Assembly (NCBI GenBank): GCA_047722305.1
Contig: JBDNYM010000021.1
Coordinates: forward strand, 1-32,996
Direction: 5' to 3'
DNA length: 32,996 bases
Origin: JAKVJE01 sp047722305
GTDB lineage: Bacteria > Actinomycetota > Actinomycetes > Actinomycetales > Microbacteriaceae
Shown: piece after piece, positions 26,202 through 32,996 of the stretch
Position numbering within the stretch: the stretch's first letter is position 1
How the letters are laid out: each line of letters opens with the position of its first letter
Made by a program: the position numbers and the translations under genes
The notes under the pieces: generated by a model
The model's input: the letters and a program-made list of their open reading frames with translations, nothing else
Told to the model about the DNA's origin: nothing
The model's database searches: none

Positions 26202-28902
26202 CGGGGTCACCTCCGCTCGGCTGGGTCAGCCCGAGGTCGCGTCCGCGGCGGGGGCGAGGACGGGGCAGGACGGCGATCACCAGCACGGCGATCACCAGCA
26301 GTTGCAGCAGGTTGATCCAGAACCACATCCCGATGGGAGTCTCGGCTCCGGCGGACGGATCGCGCACCTGCCAGAGGGTGCCGAAGCCGGTCTCGCCGAC
26401 CGGTTCGAGCGCCGCGTTGGCGTTCAGGGCGCTGAGGGCCGCCTTGCGCGCGGCGCTGCCGCCGGCCGGCAGCAGCACGAACGCCACGTCGTGGTCGCGC
26501 AGCTCTCCGGCGGTCTGGGCCTTGGAGGACGACACCAGGTCGGCGACCAGCCTCGACAAGGCTCCGGCGCCGGTCCCGGCCGGGCTCGCGGCCAGCCGGT
26601 TCGCGCCGGTCAGCGTGCGGCCGGCGCCGGGCAGCAGCTGCGCTCCGTACGATCCGTCCGGCAGCGCCCGGACCTCCAGGGTGCGGGCGCCCGCATGTAC
26701 ATGCGCGTTCGCCTGGACGATGGCCGGGCTCTGCACCCCGACGACCGGGTGCAGTGCGGTGCGACCGGTGAAGGCGAGCAGGAAGAACACCGCCCCGGTC
26801 ACCCCCAGCAGCAACGAGAGCCCGGCGGCGAGCAGGCGGGCGCCGCCCAGCTGGGTGAGCGCGAGCACGGCACCGGCCAGCGCCCCCAGGTAGGCGATCG
26901 ACAGGACGCCCCCGCCCCAGGGGGCCTGCATGACATCCCAGTTCGGCACCGCCCGCAGGCCGGACAGAGCCAGCGCGCCGAGCGTCCCGAGGGCGAACAC
27001 GACGACCGCCGCCAGCCCGGCCGTCCAGCGGCGGCATCCGGCGGCGGCGAGCGCCAGCAGGACGAGCCCGGCGGTCGCGGCCCCGGCCAGCGGCGCCGTC
27101 CACGCCGGCAGCAGCCAGACGGTCGCCGTGGCGGCGTCGGGCAGGCCGAGCGCGGTCGGGAGCAGACCGGATGATCCGCTCGGTGCGGGGATGCCGGGGT
27201 CGGCGATCAGCCCCCACCAGCCCCGGTGCAGCACGGCCGTGACTCCCAGCGGGGCCAGCGCGATCGCCAGCGGCGCCAGCGCCAGCGCCAGCACGCCGCT
27301 GCGCCGCGGGCGGAAGAGCGCGAACGCCACCAGCAGGATGAGCGCCAGCACGCCCGCCGCGGGCGAGCACACCCACACCAGGGCGAGCGCCAGTCCCGTG
27401 CGAAGGCCCGCACGGGCCGGGGCGGGCGCCTCCCGCGCGAGAGCGTCGAGCACGAAGCCGAGCCCGTAGCCGAGCGCGACGTGCGCGATCGCCGCGCCCA
27501 GCTGGCCGGCGCTCAGCGAAGACAGGAACGGCGGAGCGGCCGCCCAGGCGATGCCGCCCAGGATGCGCACCCAGCCCCGGGGCGTGAGCCGTCGGGTCGC
27601 GGACCATCCCGCGGCGAAGGCCAGCGGCATGGCCACGACCACCAGCACGCCCAGCGCCAGGCCGGGGTTCCAGAACGTGACCGACGCCAGCACCGCCACC
27701 AGCACGGCGAACGGGTCGGCGGCGCTGCCGCCCGCCAGCGCCGAACGCCACACCTCGCCGATTGTGCCCGGCAGCGGCGCGGCCGCGCCGCCGGCCAGGC
27801 CGGCCGCGCCCAGGAAGCGCCACCACATGAACACGCTGACCAGCAGCATCAGCAGCAGGAAGACGGGGGCGCGCGAGTGCCAGAATCCCGGCTCCTCGGG
27901 GAGGGTCGAGATGTCCTCGGCGCTGAGCTCCAGATCGCGGCCCCCGGCCAGGCGTCCGGCCGCCGCCGCCGAGACCAGGAAGGGACGCACCACCGACCAG
28001 GGCTCGGACGTGATCGCCCGCAGTTCTCGCCGACGGTCTCCGAGGCCGCGCTGCCCGGCGGCGGACCAGGCACCGTGCAGGGCCGCATTCGCGCCCCGGC
28101 GGTCCCCCAGCACCTCCAGCGGGTAGCGGCCCAGCGACCCCATCCGCAGCAGCAGGGGCGACGACGTCCCCAGCGCCGGGTAGGCCAGCTGCCGCAGGAA
28201 GCGGGCGCGCTCGCGGTCCCGCGCCGCGATCGGCGCGGCCTCGGACCGGTCGCGCACGCGGGCCTCCGGGACGACCACGATGCGGTCGCCGCCCAGCCGG
28301 GCGCGCACCCCGAAGTCGAGATCGTCGTCGACGCCGTCCAGCGCCGGGTCGAAGCCGCCCAGCCGCGTCCACAGGTCGCGCCGCACCAGCATGCCGGCCC
28401 GGGCCACGCTGAGCGTGTCGGAGCGGCGGTCGAACTGGGCCTGGTCGTGCTGCCCGGCCCCGACCTCGACGCGGGCGCCGCCCGTCGTCATCGTCAGTCC
28501 GACGCTGCGCAGGCAGGGCCGGCCGTCCGCGTCGGCGCCGAGCACCTTCGGACCGGCCACGCGCACGCTGGGGAAGCGGTCGATCTCGGCCAGCAGCCGA
28601 TCCAGCGCGCCCGGATCGGGCAGGCAGGAGGCGGGCAGCAGCCACATCCACACCGCCGGATCGGCCGTGCCGAGGGCGGCCAGGCCGGCGTCCACGCCGG
28701 CGCCGAACGGCGTGCCCTCCGGGACCTGCACCACCCGGTCCGCGCCGACGTCGATGCCCGTCAGCGCAGCCTCGCCGCCGGCGGTCGCATCGACCACCAC
28801 CAGTTTGAGATCGGTGCGATTGTCGCGGATCGCGGCGACCGTCTCATGGAGATCGGGGTCACCGGGACGCGCGACCACGAAGACGACGGGGACGACGCGC
28901 AT
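26182..28902 (-). CDS. Large GT2-family membrane glycosyltransferase
   Basis: A 906-aa protein. The N-terminal GT-A domain (about 1-240) has VVFVVARPGDPDLHETV, an acceptor-site-like GGFDPALDGVDDDLDFGVR, and a strand LVVVDAT. About ten membrane helices follow from residue 345 to 730, then an extracytoplasmic stretch and a last helix near the C-terminus (WINLLQLLVIAVLVIAVL). The architecture is that of actinobacterial GT2 proteins encoded beside whiB2, and suggests a polyprenyl-phosphate-linked sugar transferase in wall polysaccharide or glycoprotein synthesis. The ATG comes 5 nt after the whiB2 stop without a Shine-Dalgarno, implying coupling. The substrate is unknown. Confidence 0.86.
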   Translation of the reverse strand: MRVVPVVFVVARPGDPDLHETVAAIRDNRTDLKLVVVDATAGGEAALTGIDVGADRVVQVPEGTPFGAGVDAGLAALGTADPAVWMWLLPASCLPDPGALDRLLAEIDRFPSVRVAGPKVLGADADGRPCLRSVGLTMTTGGARVEVGAGQHDQAQFDRRSDTLSVARAGMLVRRDLWTRLGGFDPALDGVDDDLDFGVRARLGGDRIVVVPEARVRDRSEAAPIAARDRERARFLRQLAYPALGTSSPLLLRMGSLGRYPLEVLGDRRGANAALHGAWSAAGQRGLGDRRRELRAITSEPWSVVRPFLVSAAAAGRLAGGRDLELSAEDISTLPEEPGFWHSRAPVFLLLMLLVSVFMWWRFLGAAGLAGGAAAPLPGTIGEVWRSALAGGSAADPFAVLVAVLASVTFWNPGLALGVLVVVAMPLAFAAGWSATRRLTPRGWVRILGGIAWAAAPPFLSSLSAGQLGAAIAHVALGYGLGFVLDALAREAPAPARAGLRTGLALALVWVCSPAAGVLALILLVAFALFRPRRSGVLALALAPLAIALAPLGVTAVLHRGWWGLIADPGIPAPSGSSGLLPTALGLPDAATATVWLLPAWTAPLAGAATAGLVLLALAAAGCRRWTAGLAAVVVFALGTLGALALSGLRAVPNWDVMQAPWGGGVLSIAYLGALAGAVLALTQLGGARLLAAGLSLLLGVTGAVFFLLAFTGRTALHPVVGVQSPAIVQANAHVHAGARTLEVRALPDGSYGAQLLPGAGRTLTGANRLAASPAGTGAGALSRLVADLVSSSKAQTAGELRDHDVAFVLLPAGGSAARKAALSALNANAALEPVGETGFGTLWQVRDPSAGAETPIGMWFWINLLQLLVIAVLVIAVLPRPRPRRGRDLGLTQPSGGDPDVIGRQ

Positions 28903-28907
28903 ACGGG

Positions 28908-29225
28908 TCAGACGGCGCGCCGCCGCAGCCGCCGGCGCTCCCGCTCGCTCAGCCCGCCCCAGATGCCGAATCGCTCATCGTGCTCGAGGGCGTACTGCAG
29001 GCACTCGTCGCGGACCGGGCAGCCGGAGCAGATGCGCTTGGCGTCGCGGGTCGAGCCGCCCTTCTCGGGGAAGAACGCCTCCGGGTCGGTCTGGGCGCAC
29101 AGGGCGTCGGACTGCCAGGCGAGGGCGCCGTCATCGTCCAGGGGCTGCAGGCCGGGGACGCCGCGCAGCACCGGATCTTCGTACCAATCCCCAGGCGCCC
29201 CGGTGGGGGCATCGAACACACTCAC
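28908..29225 (-). CDS. whiB2: WhiB-family regulator, WhiB2/WhmD type
   Basis: A 105-aa iron-sulfur regulator. The cluster cysteines are C43, C66, C69 and C75, followed by GIWGG (87-91) and a basic tail (RERRRLRRRAV). An acidic N-terminal extension of about 40 residues separates it from WhiB1. WhiB2 acts with WhiA-type control in cell division and septation. The GTG start at 29225 has GGAGG six bases upstream (GGAGG-TCCACG-GTG); a second GTG two codons later is less well placed. It is the first gene of whiB2-GT2-DUF5719. Confidence 0.93.
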   Translation of the reverse strand: MSVFDAPTGAPGDWYEDPVLRGVPGLQPLDDDGALAWQSDALCAQTDPEAFFPEKGGSTRDAKRICSGCPVRDECLQYALEHDERFGIWGGLSERERRRLRRRAV

Positions 29226-29263
29226 CGTGGACCTCCCCCAATGCGCAAGAACACTCGTGTAGC

Positions 29264-29294
29264 AAATTACACCAATGTGATTCCCCGGCGTCAA
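29264..29294 (-). promoter_or_regulatory. Promoter of whiB2
   Basis: On the minus strand TTGACG (29294-29289) and TAATTT (29269-29264) are separated by 19 nt, with a leader of about 30 nt to the GTG. It lies back to back with the galE promoter. Confidence 0.45.
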
Positions 29295-29309
29295 GTCGGT
29301 GACGCGCCG

Positions 29310-29315
29310 TATCCT
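29310..29315 (+). promoter_or_regulatory. -10 element of leaderless galE promoter
   Basis: TATCCT lies 7 nt before the ATG at 29323, with no Shine-Dalgarno. Leaderless translation is likely. Confidence 0.5.
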
Positions 29316-29322
29316 GGAATCT

Positions 29323-30309
29323 ATGAGCATTCTTGTGAACGGCGGAGCCGGATACATCGGGGCGCACGTGGTGCGCCTGCTGCAGCAGCGCGGCGACGAG
29401 GTGGTCGTGGTCGACGACCTCTCCAACAGCACCGAGGGGCGCATCGGGGACGCCGAGTTCCACCAGTTCGACCTCGCCGGCGACGAGGCCGTGCCCCGCC
29501 TGGAGCAGATCATGCGCGAGCAGCAGGTCACCGCCGTCGTGCACTTCGCCGCCAAGAAGCGCGTCGACGAGTCCGTCAGCCGCCCCGCCTGGTACTACCA
29601 GCAGAACATCGGCTCCCTGGCCAACACCCTGGAGGCCATGCAGCGCGCCGGGGTGCGCGACATCGTCTTCTCGTCGTCCGCCGGCGTCTACGGCGAACCC
29701 GAGATCCCCGCCAGCGGGCTCATCGCCGAGGACATCCCCCACCGCCCCATCAACCCCTACGGCGAGACCAAGTTCGTCGGCGAGTGGATGATCGCCGACG
29801 CCGAGCGCGCCTACGGCGTGCGCGGGGTGAGCCTGCGCTACTTCAACGTGGCCGGCTCCGGCTGGGACGACCTCGGCGACCCGGGCATCATGAACCTCAT
29901 CCCCGCCGTGTTCGCCCGCCTGGAGCAGGGCCAGGCGCCGGCGATCTTCGGCACCGACTACCCCACCCCCGACGGCACCTGCGTACGCGACTACATCCAC
30001 GTGAAGGATCTCGCCGACGCCCATCTGGCCGCGCTCGGCTACCTGCAGCACGACGAACGCCCCGAGTCGGTGTTCAACGTCGGCACCGGCGACGGGTTCT
30101 CCGTGCAGGAGGTCGTCGACGAGGTGCTGCGCGTCACCGGCTCGCAGCTGCAGCCCGAGATCCGCGGGCGCCGGGCGGGCGACCCGCCCCGGCTCGTCGC
30201 CGACAACCGGCGCATCTCCACCGTGCTCGGCTGGCACGCCCAGCACGACCTCCGCGACATCGTGGAGAGCGCCTGGGCCGCCTGGCGCCACGCGCACGAC
30301 GCGAGCTGA
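29323..30309 (+). CDS. galE: UDP-glucose 4-epimerase
   Basis: A 328-aa extended short-chain dehydrogenase/reductase that interconverts UDP-glucose and UDP-galactose with bound NAD. The Rossmann motif GGAGYIG is at residues 7-13. The catalytic serine lies in FSSSAGVYG and the YxxxK pair is YGETK. The substrate segment RYFNVAG and the GalE-typical RDYIHVKDLADAHL are present. The ATG at 29323 begins MSILVNGG, as expected for the fold; the frame remains open upstream without support. It is divergent from whiB2 and converges on manA with a 12-nt gap, supporting a sugar-nucleotide neighbourhood. Confidence 0.95.
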   Translation: MSILVNGGAGYIGAHVVRLLQQRGDEVVVVDDLSNSTEGRIGDAEFHQFDLAGDEAVPRLEQIMREQQVTAVVHFAAKKRVDESVSRPAWYYQQNIGSLANTLEAMQRAGVRDIVFSSSAGVYGEPEIPASGLIAEDIPHRPINPYGETKFVGEWMIADAERAYGVRGVSLRYFNVAGSGWDDLGDPGIMNLIPAVFARLEQGQAPAIFGTDYPTPDGTCVRDYIHVKDLADAHLAALGYLQHDERPESVFNVGTGDGFSVQEVVDEVLRVTGSQLQPEIRGRRAGDPPRLVADNRRISTVLGWHAQHDLRDIVESAWAAWRHAHDAS

Positions 30310-30321
30310 GCGCCGCCCGCC

Positions 30322-31690
30322 TCAGAACCGCACGGCCCCGGAGCCGTCCGCGGCGAAGACCACCGCCGTGCCGCTGACGTCGATGGCGCCCTCCCCGAGC
30401 ACCAGCGCGCCCTCGGTCGGGCCGAGACGCACGCCGTCCCCGAGCACGGCGGCCCCGCCCAGGCACAGCACCAGGGTGGGGCCGGACACCGGCAGATTCG
30501 CCGGCCGGCCGGCCGGCTCCGGATCGTGCCGCCGCAGCCGCAGCCCGTCCCAGGGGGCGAACTCCTGCCAGCCGGCGGCATCGCCCGGCTCCACCCGCAA
30601 CGGTGCCGACGGCTCGGGGTCCACCAGGCGCAGCAGCTCGTCCACGTCCACGCGCTTGTGGGTGAAGCCGGCGCGCAGCACGTTGTCGGAGCAGGACATG
30701 AGCTCGACGCCGACCCCGCGCTGGTACGAATGCAGCTGGCGGGCCGGCAGCGCCAGCACCTCGCCGCGATGCAGCACCACCCGGTTCAGCTGCGCGGCCA
30801 CGAACAGCCCCCGATCGTCCGGGAACGCGGCCGCGGCGACGCGCAACGAGGCCAGCCGGCCCCCGTCGATCCCCGGCCCCGGGCGCAGCGCCGGCAGCAC
30901 GGCGGCCAGTGCCCGCGACGTCTCCACCCCGTGCTCCAGCGACCAGCGCACCAGCGCCCCGGCCCCAGCCTGCGCCAGGCGCCGCTGCGCCGCAGCCAGC
31001 ACCGGGTCCGGGGATGGGGATGCCGCCACCGCCTGCCGCAGCACGGCCTCCAGTTCCGCGGGCGGGCCCCCCCCCGGCCACCGCAGGCACCCCGCCCTCC
31101 AGCTGCGGCAGATGGCCGGCGGGGGGGTGTGGGGCGGCTGATTGTCCCCCCGGGCCCGCCCCCCCCCCCCCGGGGGCGGGGGTGGGGTTGCCCCCCCCCG
31201 CCGGCCCCCGCCGGGCCCCCTTTCCCGCGGCGGGCCGCACGCCGGCCAGCGCCTCGAACTCGTCCGACCAGGCGCAGATCATCTCCGGCTTCGGATTCGC
31301 GTCCGCATAGTCGACCGGCTGGCCCGCCGCCCGCAGCGGCGCCTCCGCGCGGTACGCCGCCTGCGCCTGCGCCGCATCCGGATGCACCTGGATGCTCAGC
31401 GGCCGCCCCACGGCCAGGATCTTCAGCAGAATCGGCAGGGCGCCGCCGGCGATCCCGGCCCGCAGCAGCACGTCGGGCAGCGACGTCGAGCCGGTCGGGC
31501 CCGCGACCCGCGCCGGGGAGTGCGGGTGGGTGCCGTACCACAGCTCCGCCTGCGGCTCCGAGGACGGCCGGGATGCCGCCCGCAGCTCGTCGATGCCCCC
31601 GGGGATGCCCCAGTCGTACGGCCGCGGATCATTGGCCAGCTTCACGACCCGCACGGCCGGTTCGGTGGCCCGCCCCCTCGATGCGCTCAC
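30322..31690 (-). CDS. manA: Mannose-6-phosphate isomerase, class I (apparently frameshifted)
   Basis: This enzyme interconverts fructose-6-P and mannose-6-P, feeding GDP-mannose. The N-terminal part (31690 to about 31230) has zinc-ligand motif SIQVHPDAAQAQ and NPKPEMICAWSDEFEALAGVRP. The C-terminal part (31044 to 30322) has LPARQLHSYQ, GVELMSCSDNVLRAGFTHKRVDV and the cupin-like end. The two parts are in different frames. Removing one base from the C9 run at 31067-31075 would restore the join between GGVPAVAGG and ELEAVLRQAV. The intervening low-complexity patch also makes the gene long (about 456 codons; I expect about 400). I read this as sequence error, not a pseudogene. The start GTG at 31690 lies 8 nt after TAGACT. 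Confidence 0.85.
31067..31222. other. Low-complexity G/C homopolymer patch inside manA
   Basis: Runs of C9 (31067-31075), C6, C13 (31159-31171), several G4-G5 runs and C9 (31191-31199) interrupt otherwise ordinary manA coding sequence. Translation gives Gly/Pro-rich nonsense such as NPTPAPGGGGAGPGG and a frame change at the first run. The character is the same as the patch at 18963-19057. Confidence 0.75.
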
Positions 31691-31698
31691 GTTCGGCG

Positions 31699-31704
31699 AG
31701 TCTA
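31699..31704 (-). promoter_or_regulatory. -10 element of manA promoter
   Basis: On the minus strand TAGACT is 8 nt before the GTG at 31690, giving a leader of zero to two bases. No Shine-Dalgarno is seen. Confidence 0.4.
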
Positions 31705-31762
31705 CCGGGCCGAACCGGCGGATCGGTCCGCTGCTCACAGGCGGGATGCGGGCCCCGGCTGG

Positions 31763-31768
31763 TATCGT
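31763..31768 (+). promoter_or_regulatory. -10 element of leaderless glycosyltransferase promoter
   Basis: TATCGT lies 6 nt before the GTG at 31775. The intervening GAAGGG could look like a Shine-Dalgarno but touches the start codon, so it is too close to serve as one. Confidence 0.5.
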
Positions 31769-31774
31769 GAAGGG

Positions 31775-32908
31775 GTGGCTGTTTTGCGTGTGATCGTCGA
31801 CAATATCCTGGCTCCGGACCCGAGCGGAGTGAACCGGTACGCCAGGGAGATCACCAAGGCCCTGGTCCGCACCGCACCCAGAGACTGCGCCGTGGTGGGC
31901 GTCTGCGCCGAGCACGACCCGGAACACCTCGCCGACCTGCGCCAGCAGGTGCCGGGCCTCGCCGACCTCATCGTCCTGCCCGCCACCAGCGCCCAGCTGG
32001 GCTTCGGATGGAGCACCGGACTGCCACCCCGGATGCTGCCCGCCGGCCTCACCCACTCCCCCACGCTGCTGGCCCCGTTCTTCCGCCACGACCGCACCAA
32101 GACGCCCGTCGACCAGGTGGTCGCCACCCTGCACTCGACCGCGCTCTGGACCGCGCCCGAGACGCTCAGCCGTCGCGAGGCGTTCGTGTTCGCCCGCACC
32201 ATCCGGCGCGCCGAGCGGTACGCGGACGCCGTGGTCGTCACCAACCACACCGTCGCCGAGGCGCTCGACGAGCACACGACCCTCGGGGAGCGCGTGCACC
32301 TCATCCCCGCAGCTCCCACCCACGCGCTCACCGCCCGCGGGCCCGTCGCCCAGCGGGCTGCCGAGTACGGGCTGCCGGAGCGCTTCCTGCTCACCTTCGC
32401 CAGTGAGCCCACCGCCAACCTCGAACTGCTGCTCGCCGCCTACGACCGGGCCGGGCGGCCCGAACCGCTCATCGTGGTCGGAGCGCAGAACCAGGGGGAG
32501 GCGCCCCTGTCCGGGCTGCTCGCCGCCCACGGGCTGTACGCCCCCGACGTGCAGGTGCTGGGCGTCATCGACGACGACATGCTGGCGGTCACCCTCACCC
32601 GGGCCACCGCGCTGCTCGACCTGGGCACCAGCGACATGGTCGGCCTCTCCCTGCTCGACGCCATGGCCGCCCGCACCCCCGTCATCACGTCCGCAGACCG
32701 GGTGCAGACCGAGCTCACCGGCGGGGCCGGACTGACCGTCTCCCTGACCTCCAGCGGTGCCGTCGACCGGCTGCGGCAGTCGATCGTGGAGGTCACCTCC
32801 GAGGCCAAGGTGCGCAACCGCCTCAAGCAGGAGGGCGGGGACTGGGTCAAGCAGTTCTCGTGGCAGCAGAGCGCCCGCCAGATCTGGGCCCTCCACGCGG
32901 ACCTGTAG
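31775..32908 (+). CDS. GT4-like (GT-B fold) glycosyltransferase
   Basis: A 377-aa cytosolic protein without membrane helices. The start VAVLRVIVDNILAPDPSGVNRYAREITKAL resembles the N-terminal Rossmann half of GT4 enzymes. The C-terminal half has FLLTFASEPTANLELLLAAYDRAG, LIVVGAQNQGE and VQVLGVIDDDMLAVTLTRATALLDLGTSDMVGLSLLDAMAARTPVITSA, the usual GT4 nucleotide-sugar site region where E-x7-E is commonly found; here the second half of that motif is weakly conserved (GLSLLDAMA). The GTG start is supported by the upstream -10. It is divergent from manA, so transfer of mannose or a related sugar to an envelope glycan is plausible but unproven. Confidence 0.8.
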   Translation: MAVLRVIVDNILAPDPSGVNRYAREITKALVRTAPRDCAVVGVCAEHDPEHLADLRQQVPGLADLIVLPATSAQLGFGWSTGLPPRMLPAGLTHSPTLLAPFFRHDRTKTPVDQVVATLHSTALWTAPETLSRREAFVFARTIRRAERYADAVVVTNHTVAEALDEHTTLGERVHLIPAAPTHALTARGPVAQRAAEYGLPERFLLTFASEPTANLELLLAAYDRAGRPEPLIVVGAQNQGEAPLSGLLAAHGLYAPDVQVLGVIDDDMLAVTLTRATALLDLGTSDMVGLSLLDAMAARTPVITSADRVQTELTGGAGLTVSLTSSGAVDRLRQSIVEVTSEAKVRNRLKQEGGDWVKQFSWQQSARQIWALHADL

Positions 32909-32944
32909 TCCGCTTCCGTTCCAAGATGATTCCACTGCGGAGGT

Positions 32945-32996
<52 letters not shown>

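Noticed and set aside
30134..32935. 933-codon minus-strand frame spanning the GT4 gene, manA and galE
   Set aside because: Only the middle part is real ManA sequence; the rest is antisense to the GT4 gene and out of frame with the manA C-terminus.

Overview
The window is high-GC actinobacterial chromosome (Actinomycetota). The gene content (mtrA-mtrB-lpqB-comF-hpf-secA, a WhiB2-GT2-DUF5719 cluster, two WhiB proteins, SenX3/RegX3, PdtaS) and many leaderless starts point to Micrococcales, perhaps Microbacteriaceae or a neighbour. Genus cannot be decided by eye. Nearly everything is chromosomal core. I see no integrase, transposase, CRISPR array, phage gene or defence cassette.

Layout. 54-1549: a Bcr/CflA-type drug-efflux MFS gene converging on whiB1, with overlapping stop codons. 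1738-9524: a phosphate-starvation module. The phoU-pstS-pstC-pstA-pstB operon reads leftward and is divergent from senX3-regX3-usp. PHO-box-like 11-bp direct repeats lie before pstS and in the phoU/senX3 divergent region. 9533-10890: a peroxiredoxin (bcp), a 9-copy GACTCC microsatellite, tRNA-Lys(CTT) and a cluster of palindromic repeats. 10892-15351: nhaA, the sensor kinase pdtaS, an Rv3235-like protein, and a divergent marR/small membrane protein pair with an operator-like palindrome. 15427-23918: secA, hpf, comF, lpqB, mtrB and mtrA, all leftward, covering protein export, ribosome hibernation and MtrAB cell-envelope/division signalling. 24008-32908: DUF3499, a degenerate DUF1025 metallopeptidase-family protein, DUF5719, a large GT2 membrane glycosyltransferase, whiB2, galE, manA and a GT4-like glycosyltransferase. 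This last block looks like an envelope polysaccharide/division neighbourhood. The gene set matches the M. tuberculosis whiB1 to whiB2 interval (Rv3219-Rv3260c) from memory of that genome, with the pst/senX3 block as an addition.

Two cross-cutting observations. First, at least eight genes have a TANNNT hexamer placed 6-7 nt before the start codon and no Shine-Dalgarno, the arrangement of leaderless transcripts. Second, there are three long G/C homopolymer patches (18963-19057, about 31067-31222, 32945-32996). They look like sequencing or assembly damage: one erases the comF/hpf boundary, one frameshifts manA, and the last ends the window in 52 consecutive G. I do not find a convincing new multi-gene system. 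The most interesting non-gene signals are the PHO boxes, the repeat cluster after tRNA-Lys, the leaderless grammar and the MarR operator.
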